Of a DNA stretch of 64,000 bases, positions 12,458 through 24,694 are shown piece after piece. The number at the start of each line of letters is the position of its first letter. The first letter of the stretch is position 1. The notes below the pieces were generated by a model. It did not search any database. It was given only the letters and a program-made list of their open reading frames with translations, and had not been told where the DNA came from. Position numbers and translations under genes: made by a program. This stretch comes from Linnemannia hyalina (taxonomy: Eukaryota > Mortierellomycota > Mortierellomycetes > Mortierellales > Mortierellaceae): the NCBI GenBank assembly GCA_019671135.1, contig JAHRHY010000007.1, positions 1,922,001 through 1,986,000 of the forward strand, written 5' to 3'.

Positions 12458-15400
12458 ATGTGGCGCCGCATTCCAGCAACAGGTGCCCGGCACGCAACCT
12501 CCTTCAGGACAAAGGCCGCCTACGCCACCGCAGGAGCAACCACCCTCGCTCTCTCAGGATACTACTACAACCTCAAGCAGCAACAACGCGCCTTCGATGA
12601 CGCGTTCGAATATCCTCCCCAGTCCTCCATGATCTATCTCGAGCCTCAGCAGGCCTCCAGAGATCCTACTCGCCCACACGCCTTCTGGGCCCCACCCTCG
12701 CGTGAGGATATGATCAGGATGCTTCAGGAAGGTCCCGGTGCCATTATCAAGGAAAAGGCTGCCGCCGCTGCCGCTGCTGGAGCTACTCCTGAGTCAAAAC
12801 CTGTTGCTGATGCACCAGCAACACCTGTGGAAGACGACGAGGACTCGGACGTGTTCGATCTGTTGATTATTGGAGGCGGTGCCACCGGAGCTGGATGCGC
12901 CGTCGATGCCGCGACTCGTGGATTGAAGGTCGCCATGGTGGAACGTGATGATTTCTCATCTGGTAAGTTACTTTTGTCCGTCGTTTTTTTTTGTTGTTTT
13001 CATGTTATTCTGATCTTGGCAACGTTTGGACGCGCTCCCATTTGAATGGACATCCCTTTTGGGTGTGAGCGAGAGAGAACGATAAATACAAAAGTACTTG
13101 ACAGAGGGGGGCGGAGGTGTAGGGTATTGCTGAAAATTGGCACTAGCGGAGCAGTAAACAAGGGAAGTAAACAAACAAGGACGATAAGACAAGGGACAGA
13201 CACTCACTCATACGCGGACAGTAAAAAAGAATCTGATCTGGGGGCCCGTTGTGTGTGTGTGTGGTAATAGAGGTTCGCTCTCAACTAGAAACGACTATTG
13301 CAACCCTGAAGGAAGAACACTTTCGTCAGCGAGCGACTAACAATGACAGTACAGGAGACTCAAAGGGAAGTAAAAGAGAACCGGCCGCACGGGCGGATGA
13401 GAGCCATTTGTTCTAAATGCGGAAGGTCTGTCTGTCATGATGAAGGGGGTCATCAAGAATAACCACCAGGTGTTTGGGGATGGATATGATGTTGAGACAC
13501 GAAGTAAAGGAGGAGATCGCTCTCAATTGCACACTGGCATGATTGCCTTGTTGTCTCTCTACCCCCTTCTCTCCCCTCCCCCCTTTCATTCCTGGTTCCA
13601 ATGGGCTGAGTCACAGAGAGATGTGAGAGATGTGGTGTGTTGTTGAGCGCGCGTCTATTCTAGGTGACGGTCAAACATAGATGCTGAATTGCAGATCATA
13701 TCAAAGGGGTTGGATGAAGCATTATGCGGGGTATACATGCATCCTGCTCAACATGTGTGGAGGCAGTGTATGAGAGGAAGAGAAAAGTCAAAGGGAAAAA
13801 AGAAGACTAAGGGCACCACTGGTTGTTTCTCTGAGAAGGGAAAGAGGAGTCCGATTTTCCATTCATCACAGAGAGTGGACTCCACGTGGATCATCCGAGA
13901 ATGATTGCATTTGTATATCTTATGTTTCCCTCGCTGCCTTGGCTAATGCAACAAAATGCCTTTTTTACGGCAATAACAAAATGAAAGATGAGATTGAGGA
14001 ATACCAAAAAGCACGAAATAACTCACATGTTTATCTCTTGAATACAATTGCTCTTATTAGGAACATCGTCCAGATCAACCAAACTCGTCCATGGAGGAGT
14101 CCGGTATCTGGAGAAGGCTTTTCTCGAACTCGACATTGAGCAGTACAAGCTCGTCAAGGAGGCACTAAACGAGCGCGCCAACTTCTTGAAGGTCGCTCCT
14201 TACCTCAGCTACCAGCTCCCCATCATGCTGCCCATCTACAAGTATGTATCCACCCTTGTTATGTGAAAAAGGTGATAAACATGGTCAAGAAGAGATGACT
14301 AACAAAAGTGTATCTTATTCCCTCGAATACATCTAGGTGGTGGCAGATGCCTTACTACTGGGTTGGATCAAAAGCCTACGACTTGCTGGCGGGTCATCAG
14401 GGCATGGAGAGCAGTTACATTTTGAGCAGAGGCAAGGCTTTGGAGGCATTCCCTATGCTCAAGAACGACAAGTTGGTCGGAGCCATGGTCTACTATGACG
14501 GACAGCACAACGACTCCCGCATGAACGTTGCCCTCGGATTGACTGCTGTCCAGTACGGCGCTGTCATTGCCAACCACGTCGAGGTTATCGAGTTGCAGAA
14601 GGACGAAAACAAGCGTCTCTGCGGTGCCCGTGTCCGTGATGTGATGACTGGCAAGGAGTTCAACGTTAAGGCCAAGGGTGTCATCAACGCAACTGGACCT
14701 TTTACTGATGGAATTCGTCAACTGGATGACCCCTCGATCGAGGCGATTGTCGCACCCTCCGCTGGAGTCCATATCATTCTCCCCAACTACTACAGTCCCG
14801 GCAACATGGGTCTCTTGGATCCCGCGACCAGTGATGGCCGTGTCATTTTCTTCTTGCCCTGGCAAGGAAACACCATTGCAGGAACCACCGACTCCCCCAC
14901 CGAAGTCACTCCCAACCCCATGGCGACCGAGGAGGAGATCAACTGGATTTTGGGAGAGGTCAAGAACTACCTCAACCCCGATGTCAAGGTCCGTCGCGGA
15001 GATGTCTTGGCTGCCTGGTCGGGTATCCGCCCCTTGGTCCGTGACCCTGCTGCCAAGAACACCGAGGGGTTGGTTCGCAACCACATGATCAATGTCAGTG
15101 CCAGTGGATTGTTGACGATTGCTGGAGGCAAGTGGACCACCTACCGTGCCATGGCTGCCGAGACGATCGATGAGGCCATCAAGGAGTTTGGTCTCTCACC
15201 CGCCCGTGGCTGCTCGACTGAGCGCGTCAAGTTGATTGGATCCCACGGATACAGCAACACCATGTTCATCCGTCTCATTCAGCAGTTTGGTCTCGAGACT
15301 GAGATTGCTCAGCATTTGGCCAACAGCTACGGAGACCGTGCCTGGGCCGTTGCCTCGCTCGCCCAGTCGACTGGCAAGCGCTGGCCTGTCTTTGGACGGA

Positions 15401-16233
15401 GAGTGTCGAACCAGTACCCTTACATTGAGGCTGAGATCCGCTATGCTGTCCGACGTGAGTATGCCTGCACTGCTGTCGATGTGTTGGCCCGCCGACTCCG
15501 TCTTGCCTTCTTGAACGTCCATGCTGCTTTGGATGCTCTCCCCAGGGTTGTTGAGATCATGGCTGAGGAGTTGAAGTGGGATGCTGCTCGTCAGGCCAAG
15601 GAAACTGAGGATGCCAAGGCATTCTTGACCACCATGGGATTGCCCGTCAGCCCTATTGCCTACCCTATTAATGTGCCCGAGGCTGTTGTCGGACATCCCG
15701 TTGGTGAGGGTGAGAATGTTCAGCAGACGGGCTTCTGGGGTCGTATGAGCGGCAAATCTGCATCTGGAGCAGATGTTGACGACTCTTTCTACTCGCGTGC
15801 CCAGTTCAACCCTGAGGAATTGGCTGAATTCCATAAGGTCTTTGGCGCTCTTGACCATGACGGAGATGGTCACATTGACGGACGTGATCTCGAGAAGGTT
15901 CTTGGTCAACTTGATGTTCAGGTTGAGGCCGGTGTTCTCAAGAACATCATCGAAGAGGTAATTGCTTTTTCTTTGCCATTGTTTCATTGGTCGTGTTCAA
16001 TTAACCATTCGCAATTCTAACAATATTGTTATTGTCATGCTATTACAATGTAGGTTGATTTGGATAACTCGGGATCAATTGAATTCAACGAGTTCTTGGA
16101 GGTGATGGGTGGACTGAAGGAGCATGCCAGCCGCACGGCGTTCTCAAAGATTGTTGTTGAGGTTGAGAGTAAGCGGAATGTTGACTATGGTATCAAGGCC
16201 AAGACCACCGACCGCAGTGGTGGCGGAGCTTAA
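12458..16233 (+). CDS. GUT2: Mitochondrial FAD-dependent glycerol-3-phosphate dehydrogenase with EF-hands
   Basis: Oxidises glycerol-3-phosphate to dihydroxyacetone phosphate and passes electrons to ubiquinone at the inner mitochondrial membrane (glycerol catabolism and G3P shuttle). Exons: 12458-12962, 14061-14241, 14337-15957, 16054-16233; 828 residues. The N-terminus ([16 protein letters not shown], Arg/Ala/Ser-rich) looks like a mitochondrial presequence and is followed by a short hydrophobic stretch. FAD site: [13 protein letters not shown] (~134-146). Further family blocks: [49 protein letters not shown] and [16 protein letters not shown]. Two EF-hands lie near the C-terminus: [12 protein letters not shown] (~735) and [12 protein letters not shown] (~771), both with canonical acidic ligands. 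This layout resembles animal GPD2; S. cerevisiae Gut2 lacks the EF-hands, so calcium regulation is plausible. Intron 1 is 1098 bp, far longer than others here. Confidence 0.95.
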
Positions 16234-16503
16234 GTGCCATTTCTTTCTTTCATAGTTATTCCCTTTTCTCTTCATTGTTTTTATTCATTTTTCATCAGTC
16301 TTTTCCTTCACGACAAAATAAATTATTTGACGCCACTAATTCCTTCGCGTGTGTGGGACTGCCTGTGCGTGTGGTGCGACAAGCCACTCAACAAACAATT
16401 TGTGGCACTTTTTTTTTTTTTTTTTACTTTACCCTCAAGGAGCTAAGCTTTGCCATTACTCGCACCAAACGCTTCAAGGACCAAAGGAACTCATTGCGAC
16501 GAC

Positions 16504-19500
16504 ATGTTCAACATCAGGCGCTTCGACCTCGAAGCTGAGACTACTCAAGAGTCTTCTTCTTCTTCTACTACTACTACTACTACCACTACAACAACAGCTA
16601 TACCAATTAATGACCGACTCGCCAAACTGAACGCCCGTCTTAACAAGAACAAGCCCCCTCCCACCACCACCACCTCCACCACAGACAGCACTACCATCCA
16701 GGACTCAATACCCCGCAGCAAGGACATCAAAGACGCCAAACACCACAAAAGGGACCGCGACTCTACTACTACCACCACCAAGACAAATGAGATCTCGTAC
16801 AAGCGGAGTCGCGAGGAGGAAGATGCCCGTGTCGCACGAGAGGAAGCCCGGAGGCAGAAGGATCAGCAGGCTGGAAAGCAGAGGTGGGAGAAGAGGGCCA
16901 AGGAGTTGAAGGATAGTGATCTTATCCCGAATGATATCCGGTTGGCGATGAAGGCTGAGGTTGAGGCGAGAGATAGGGCAAAGAGGGAGGCAAAGAAGAA
17001 TCCTAATGCGATTGCGGTGGCGGCTGCTGCTGAGAAGGAAAAGGAGAAGGAGAAGGGGGATGAGGATATGTCGGATGTAGAGGCCAATGAGGAAGACAAT
17101 GAAAATCAGGATAACAAGGGCCAGGAAGAAGAAGAAGAAGAAGAAGAGGATCGCCCAGCATTAGAACTCGAAGGCGTCGAACGGTTCGCCTCCGAAGCCG
17201 CCGCAGACGCAGCGCTCGCAGAACTCGCGGCCCTCGTCCCCCTCCCGACCTTCGAAACCAAAGAAATCACGGCCCTCGAAAAGGAACGTGCCAAATCCAT
17301 GGGTATCCCCGACTGGCTCGCCCACCCGACCCTCATCGAACCGGACGAGTCTAATAACCGGCCGATTGAAGATCAACAGTTTGGGTTCTCAGAGAGGTTG
17401 ATCAAGCAGTGCAGGAAAGCGGGTATTGAGGAATGCTTTGCGGTTCAGACAGCTGTGATTCCAGTGTTGATGCGGGCTAGGCATTTGGGGGATATTCGCA
17501 GGGCCCCAGGGGATCTTTGTGTGAGCGCTCCGACGGGTAGTGGAAAGACCTTGGCATATGTCCTTCCCATCATCGAGGTAACTTTTTTGTTCTTTGTTGG
17601 GGTCATTTACTCATTGTTGTTTTTATGGCTGCCTTGTCTAACTGAGAGCTGTTTTAAACTGGTATCGTTGAATGTAGATTCTGTCACAGAGAGTGGTAAC
17701 GCGTCTGCGGGCCCTCGTCGTCCTCCCCACTCGCGACCTCTGCATCCAAGTTAAAGAAACCTTCGAAACCTTCGTCAAGGGCACCGACCTCAAAATCGCA
17801 ACCTCGACCGGCCAAAACTCCTTCGCCCACGAACAAGCCATCCTCGTCGGTGAATCTCACTCCAACCCTAATTCCCCACGGATCCTTGGAGGCCATTCCC
17901 GAGTCGATGTCCTCATCACCACACCCGGTCGTCTGATCGATCATATCAAGTCGACTCCGAACTTTACATTGCAGCATTTGAGGTTCTTGGTGATCGATGA
18001 GGCGGACAGGCTGTTAAACCAGAGTTTCCAGGATTGGTTGTTCCATATCTTGAATGCCATTCATCCAAGTCCCGAGAGGAAGTTGTTGGGGGCGGATGGG
18101 TCTGAGGCCATTCAGGTCAAGCGCGATCACCTCGGGTAAGTTTTATCTACTTTTTTTTTTTTTTTTACCCCATCTTTCCTCAATATTCGTCAGTGGACGA
18201 TGTAAACGAATCGATTACTAACCCCCTCCCTTCCATTGGATAAAAATAGGTTCCCGATACACGACGCGATCGCACCAGGATTCCTCTCGTCATTCTTCCA
18301 GCTCCCAGAATCTGACGTCGAAGACCCCAAGGCCCTCTCTGTCCAGAAACTCTTGTTCTCGGCAACATTGACAAGGAACCCTGCCAAGATTGCCAGTCTC
18401 CAGCTTTCGGACCCTCAGTATGTTGCTGTCCAGGAGGGCGGACAGGATGGTGATGAGAAGCAAAAGTATACCACTCCTGCTGGTCTTACCGTAAGTATTT
18501 GTTGTTGTTTTTTTTTTGTTAATTAATTTTGATCCTTTACGATCAAAAAAAAAAAAAAAAAAAAAAAAAAAAGGAAAAAAGGAAAAAACAGAACAAGGGG
18601 GAGGGGATTTGTTTGCTAACGTCTTTTTTTTTTTCTTTCCTACTATTGCGAAAATCCTTTACAACTCATAGGAACATATGATTGTATGCGAGACGTCAGA
18701 GAAGCCATTGATGGTGCTGCACCTGTTGCACCACCTTCAAGTGCGGTCTGCGTTGTGTTTCACCAAGTCTGTCGAATCTGCGCATCGTCTTTACAAGCTT
18801 ATTCAGCTTTATGAGAAGATCCGGACGACTGCTCCTGTGGAGGTACCTGTTGTTAGGAAGGAGGCTGGAAAGGAAAAGAAGGTCAAGGAGGAGCTTAAGA
18901 AGAAGGGTGGTAAGGATCAGGATGGTGAGTCTGGAAGCGAGGACGACAGCAGTGACAGCGACAGCGACAGCGACAGTGAGGATGAGAACGATAGCAGTAG
19001 CAGCGATAGTAGCAGCGAGGATGAAGAGGACGAAGGCGAGGACGAGGAAAAGACGAGTGATGTGGAGATGGAGCAAGCAGAAACCTCCACGAACGCTATG
19101 GACATCGACACCACTACCACCACTGTCGCAACCCCAACAGCAACGGATGCGATTGTTGTCGCAGAATTCTCATCCGACCTCCCCAAATCCAAACGCCAAT
19201 CCATCCTCCGAGCCTTCAACAACGGCGAGATCCACCTCCTGATCTGCTCCGACCTCATCTCGCGCGGAATGGACCTATCCCCAGTCTCGTCAGTCATCAA
19301 CTACGACTCGCCCGTCTACATGAAGAAATATATCCATCGTGTTGGTCGTACTGCCCGTGCAGGCAAGACAGGAACTGCCTACTCGCTGGTCGAGATGCAG
19401 GAGGCTAGACATTTCAAGGAGATGATTTCGAAAGCCGGGCATTGGGACAAGATTGGAAGGGTTAATGTCAAGAGTCAGGAAGTCAAGGATCTGGTCCCAG

Positions 19501-19583
19501 GGTATACCAAGGCTTTGGCTGGATTGAAGGATGTTCTTGTTACTTCGAGCCGCCGTGCTGGCTCCAGACGATCCTTCAAGTAA
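16504..19583 (+). CDS. DBP6: DEAD-box RNA helicase Dbp6/DDX51
   Basis: Nucleolar ATP-dependent RNA helicase for 60S ribosomal subunit assembly. Exons: 16504-17577, 17678-18135, 18250-18490, 18672-19583; 894 residues. The N-terminal ~250 residues are Thr/Ser-rich, then Lys/Arg/Glu-rich and acidic, as is common in Dbp6. Helicase motifs: Q-motif region ([16 protein letters not shown]), Walker [10 protein letters not shown] (~341), [17 protein letters not shown] in VIDEADRLL (~463), SAT (~547), [10 protein letters not shown] and [13 protein letters not shown] (~812). [17 protein letters not shown] and the IPDWLAHP segment just before the core fit the Dbp6/DDX51 subfamily. An acidic Ser/Asp/Glu-rich insertion of about 110 residues (~647-755) splits helicase domain 2. 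A start further upstream was rejected because the ATG at 16504 begins the conserved MFNIRRFD. Confidence 0.93.
18545..18572 (+). repeat. A28 homopolymer in DBP6 intron 3
   Basis: Twenty-eight consecutive A residues lie between the donor at 18491 and the acceptor at 18670-18671. It is the longest homopolymer I saw in the window and a likely site of length polymorphism or sequencing error. It has no coding effect. Confidence 0.9.
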
Positions 19584-19746
19584 TTCTCAACATCCCCCTT
19601 TTTTCATTAATTAAAACCTGTAACACCAACACCATTGCATTTCAAAAACACGCGAACCCCCCCACATGTAGTTTGAAAGTCGTTATATTAAATTTTTGGA
19701 TAAAAAAGAATGCAAGGTACATTTTACTCCATCATGTTATCGTCTC

Positions 19747-22700
19747 TTACGAGACCCAGGCTTCCTTGGGAGGCATGATCACACAACTCTCCTCATCCAA
19801 AAGCCCCTGCCCAATCAAATACTGCTTCAAATGATCAAACAACTCCATCTGGTCGGTCCCCTTCAACTTGATCGCATGTGACAGAACCAACCCCGTCGTC
19901 ACCGCCGAGGTCTTGATAAAACTCTGGTAGTACATGTACGAGAACAGGCCCATCAAGAATTGGCAGTCCATCCTGTCAGTGATACCTCCATGACCCGGGA
20001 TCGACTGTCCGAAATCCTTAATCTTAAAGGCGCGCTTGAATCCTGACGCGAAAAAGCCTCCAAAGGGGGCGATGAGGGATGCGAAGCAGGCCATGATGAT
20101 GACGTGCCATTGGAGGGGGGCGATCATGACATATGTGGAGCGGAAGCCGATATGGCCGATGAGAGAGACCATCCAAGGCTTGAGGTTGTATCTGACCGGG
20201 ATGAAAACTGGGTTGGGGTCGCAGGTCAGTCCACTGAAAGCGCTCGCCCGCAAGTCCTTCACTGGGCAGATCATATATGGGTACTTCAACAAAAACGTCG
20301 CAAACTAAAGGAAAGAGTGGCAAATATGAATATATGTTAGAATAGTACTTTCAACAGCTGAACGAATAAGGCGGATGAGAAAAGAAAGAAACAAAGACTT
20401 ACGAGCATGCCAAAGACGATGGTCATGACCCAGCCACCAACGAATCCCTCGACAGTCTTCTTGGGCGACAACTTGATCAGGGGAGTCCGGCCCATAAAGA
20501 ATCCGAAAATGTAAGCCCAGATATCGTTAGCAATGACCAGCGACGCGGGGAGGAAGAACCAGATAAGACCCTCAAAGATGTTGTTGATAATGAAGTGAGA
20601 TTGGCAGACAACCAACAAGAGCGTCATATGTGTCCATGCAAACTGCGAGAACTGGAAGCGGTAATGGCCCTTCTTCAAGTTCGCCACAAAGAACACGAAA
20701 CCTATGGGACACGTGAGGTTACATGGGATGGACGTTAGTTCAACGTTATCCACAACGGCGAGCAATGGCAGATGATCCGGTAGATATTCCAGATGAACAT
20801 ACCGATGACATAGAGAGTGAAGGAGATGAAGCGGTGGTGCGTGGCGAATGGCAGCAAGAATGCGTCAACAAAGACGATGTGCTGGAAGTAGTGGATCAAA
20901 CTCTCGCCATAGAAAAAGTAGTTTGTGCTGAACAAAAAATACCTGTTACACATAAAAGAACCGAGAGAAAACGTCAGTCCGTTTCTTCAAAAGACATCGT
21001 TGACGATGCAACAAGGTAAAAGGTGACGCTTACCAGTGCATGGATCGGAACCAGGGCAGCTTCTTCTCCTTACTGGGGACGGTAGCCAAGAAGATGACCT
21101 CCTTGTAGACGAGACCCTGAACCATGACGACCAACAGAATGACAAACAATGGTCCTGCGGCAAAACAGGCAAAGAAGCCTCCAATCATGATCAGCGTCCA
21201 CAGTGTACGAGTCGACCAGTTGGCCCACTTTGCCTTGGCAGACTGGTCGGCCAACAACACGACAGCCTATCAAGCAGTAGAGAGCGATGCAAAATAAAAG
21301 TGTTAGTGCAAAAAAAGAAAAGAAGGTTCGTTGCCTTCTTTTTGAGGGATAGATGGGAGAGGGTAACTAAACGAGTTTTTCGTTAACAATGGCGGGAGCA
21401 GCGGCAAAAGAAGAATCGCAGAGCATTAAGAACTGGATATTAATATTTCCGGTGAAGCGGTAAAGTATGGTCTCGTTTCTTTTATCCTTGTTTGTTTGTG
21501 TTTTCCTGGAAAGAAAGGCTGCCCATCCTATCGAGACAAACAACAAAGAGGCAAGCAAATTCACCCCTCCTGTCCTTTCTTTGTCTTTGACTTCTCTCCT
21601 CCATTACTGCCCTCACTTGACCTCCCCTGTTTTTTGTTTGTTGCTTTCTTGTTGTTTATCTTTGTGTCAGCCATTGTGTCCACCAACCAAACCCCCCTGT
21701 CATCAGTTTCCTCCCCTCTGTGTTTCTCTCACTGTCTCACGGATTGATGGTTGTACCTCTTTTTCTGATCCCTTTCCAGAAGTAGCCGTCTCAGATGAAG
21801 TGTGATGGTGGTGATGGTGATGAACAAGTGGGTGTGAAGAGTCGATATTGTTGTTGCTGTTCAAGAGAGGACTGGCGACAGCGACAGGTGACGATGGTGG
21901 AGAGGTCCGTTTCTGCTCCTCCTGGATCCGTTGAACGTGTCGCTTATTTAGCGTTCGCTTTAACAGGGTCGAAGGTTGTTGCCTTTTCCGGACCGCCTTT
22001 ATGTTGTTATTGATTGAGTTGCCGGTGGCAGTAGCGGTTGCGCGATTGCTCTTGTTACTGTCCTCCTCGTCTTCTTCCGAGGTCTCGTCATAATCCAGGT
22101 CTGTCTCTTCCTCCGAGTCCTCGTCCTCGCTGGGGTAGTTGCTGACACTGCTATCACTTTCGCTGTCTTCGTCCGTGTCGCTGTCGTCCTCGCTGCTGCT
22201 GCTGCTGCTGCTATCAAATCTGTCGTTCTCTTGTCCGGATAATTTTTGGTCGCGTCCTCCAGCTGTTGTCGGTACAAGGTCATGATGCAGATTGTCGAAC
22301 AGATTGGCGCTCAAGTATCCGAATCCGAGAGCAGACGGACTCGGCAGCGACGTAGACGATTGACTTTCGTCGCCTCCTGACGCAGCAGTGGCAGCAGTGG
22401 CAGCAGTGAAACCCAAAGACCCAGTTGTAGCACACAAAGTAGTAGTAGAAGAAAACCCCGTGGAAAAAGTTGAGAAAAAGGAAGATAATGGAGAAGTGGA
22501 CGAGGATGGATTCCGATCCTGACCAGCCAAAGCAGCTCCACCGTCGTCGGTTGTAGTCTTGTCTGTTATAATCGCAGTGAGCTTGTGTTTTTGCTGCTGC
22601 TGTCCTAGCCGGGTATTGCTGTGGTTGTGGTTGTGGTTGTGGTTGTGGTTGTTTACCTCCTTGGAAGCGGCGGTAGGTCCGGCGCCATTGCCGTTGTGAT

Positions 22701-22887
22701 GGTGATGCTTGAGGTGTTTGGGAGATGGAGGCGGACTACTTGGCGAACTGGGGTTGCTTCCATTAGTTGCGGCGTGAAGAGCGGCGGCGGCGGCTCCGAT
22801 GCTTGTGTTGATGGTTGAGGTTGTTGTTGAGCGGGTTGAGGGGGCTGGAGGGGACGCGCCGCGTCTTGGTGATTTCGACTTTGTCAT
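19747..22887 (-). CDS. CDS1: CDP-diacylglycerol synthase (phosphatidate cytidylyltransferase)
   Basis: Converts phosphatidate and CTP to CDP-diacylglycerol, precursor of phosphatidylinositol, phosphatidylserine and cardiolipin, in ER membranes. Exons on the - strand: 22887-21733, 21266-21034, 20942-20803, 20701-20403, 20304-19747; 794 residues. Family blocks: [69 protein letters not shown], and the signature around [13 protein letters not shown]...[11 protein letters not shown] (~695-722). Several membrane spans are evident. Exon 1 adds about 385 low-complexity residues: Ser/Thr-rich, His/Asn repeats, a Ser-Asp/Glu acidic stretch and a His7 run. Its donor (GTGAGA at 21732) and the 466-bp intron 1 are my best join; another donor (GTACAA) lies ~36 nt upstream. 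Enzyme identity is certain; whether exon 1 belongs to it is less so. Confidence 0.92.
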
Positions 22888-24694
22888 TATGTCGAAGTTA
22901 TATGAGGGAAGGGGAAGGGGAAGGGTGAAGGAATGAAGGAGAGTAAAGAAGAAGAAGAAAAAAAAGGGGATCAGATTCCGAAAAAGGCAAAAGTAAAGAA
23001 GAAAAAAAACTCGTTACAGGTTTGCAGACACAACGGGTTTTGTTGTTGAGAGCAGAAGGGGGGAAAGGAGGAGAGGACACGGATAGAAAAGAATATGACC
23101 GCGCGGGAAGGACAATCGAAGTGATTGAAGAGGGGAAGGAGAGGAATGAGAAAGATATAAGGAGGAAGAAAGGAAGAAGAAGTAGCAGAAAGAGCGAAAA
23201 GTATCGGTACCTGTTACACGTGATGGGAGGATACATGGCGCTTGAACGAATGTCCGATAAAAAAAAAGGGGACAGCGGATCGAACATCCGTCATCTTCAT
23301 CTCTTTTGTTCTTTGTTGTTCTCACTTCTACAAGGCTCTTTCTTGTCGTTGTCCTCATGGTATTCGCTACTCTGCACTTCGCAATCATGCTCTCTCTCTC
23401 TTCATCCTACAATCTCTCTTCCTTAGCGCGCTTTTTGTTTGTTTGTGTATGCTCTCGACCCCATCCCATCATCATCAAACGGTCTCTTACCCCCTTACCC
23501 CACCACCTGCCTATCTTTACTCTCCACATACTCAACCCTCATGCAATCTGCATGCACCTCTCAACCCTCAACCACTTTGTACACGCACACCCCCAACTCT
23601 CAAACAACTGTGCTCACAAAAACACACACTCGCAGCCTGCCAGTCATCTCTGTGTTCCAACCTGCATTCCTTCTCCCTTCTTCCCTCCCACAAAAACCTC
23701 CCCCTCCCCCACAGAGACGGCTTCCACGGGACGGGGGCCTCGGTTCGGATGAACATAGAGTGCGCAACCACTACGAAACCCAAAGAAACCCGAAAAAAGA
23801 ACCAAAAAAGAAAAAAAAAAAAAAAATGAGAGCCTTTGTCTTCCTTTCTTTCGTTCTCTCGATCAAACGGGGTTTCCTTACCCTTTGGTTCTGCGCATTG
23901 AGCAAGACATGTGTGTATCGCACGGACAGCCCCCACTCCCTCCCTTCTACATTAGCCAACAAACAGTTGTACCCTTTCGTCTTCGATTGGCTTGACTTTC
24001 ATGTGGAATTGTGGAAAAAAAGATACTCGGATTCTTTTACCTCTTTCAAAAGTACCACCACCATCCTTCTCTTCTCCACGCCCCTTTTCGTTTCTCTCCA
24101 CAACTTGCTTTTCTCCGCCACTAGCCTTGGAAGAACTTGGACAGGAACCTGTTTGCTGGCACACACACAACACTTAAAATATTGTGCGCTCGCTCAAAAA
24201 CATGAACCTGACTAAAGCCAAAGAGACAGAGAGGGTACATCTTAAAGTGCCACCAAAAAATTAAAAAAATATGAAGAAAGCCCATTTTTCACGCGTTTTC
24301 ATTTCCATCACCCTTGTTGACTTTTGGGCGTATGCGTGTGCGAGGTGCGGTGCGTTCGCTTATGCAAACGTGCAATGCGCCATGGGCACATGCTTCCTTC
24401 TCCACTCTCACTCACCTCACTTAGGGCGAATGACACCTAAGTGCCCTCTTTGACCTTTTCCCTTCTGAAATCAGACCCAACTGCTTGTGTGTGCGCACTG
24501 TTCCAGGGAGTAATAGTTTATGGTTTTTCCAGCATGCGATAATAGCAATAACGAAGGAAAGGAAAGGAAAGGAAAGGAAAACAAAACCAGCGTGACAATC
24601 TTCAAAACAACAATGATTAATGTTGATTCTAGCAAAGCACATAAACCACCTCTTGCGTGTCAATGGTTTAATATACAAGGAGTAACGGCGCGCC
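22888..24694. other. Intergenic region upstream of CDS1
   Basis: About 1.8 kb between the CDS1 start and the PIF1 stop, both on the - strand, so it should hold the CDS1 promoter. Several open frames exist, but their residue composition is simple-sequence driven and no family is recognisable. There is an A-rich run at about 23808-23825 and a short (GGAAA)n repeat at about 24555-24580. Confidence 0.55.

Noticed and set aside
23242..24215. Open frames of 195 and 258 codons upstream of CDS1
   Set aside because: Ser/Pro/Thr-rich translations of CT-rich promoter DNA with no start context, splice partners or motifs.
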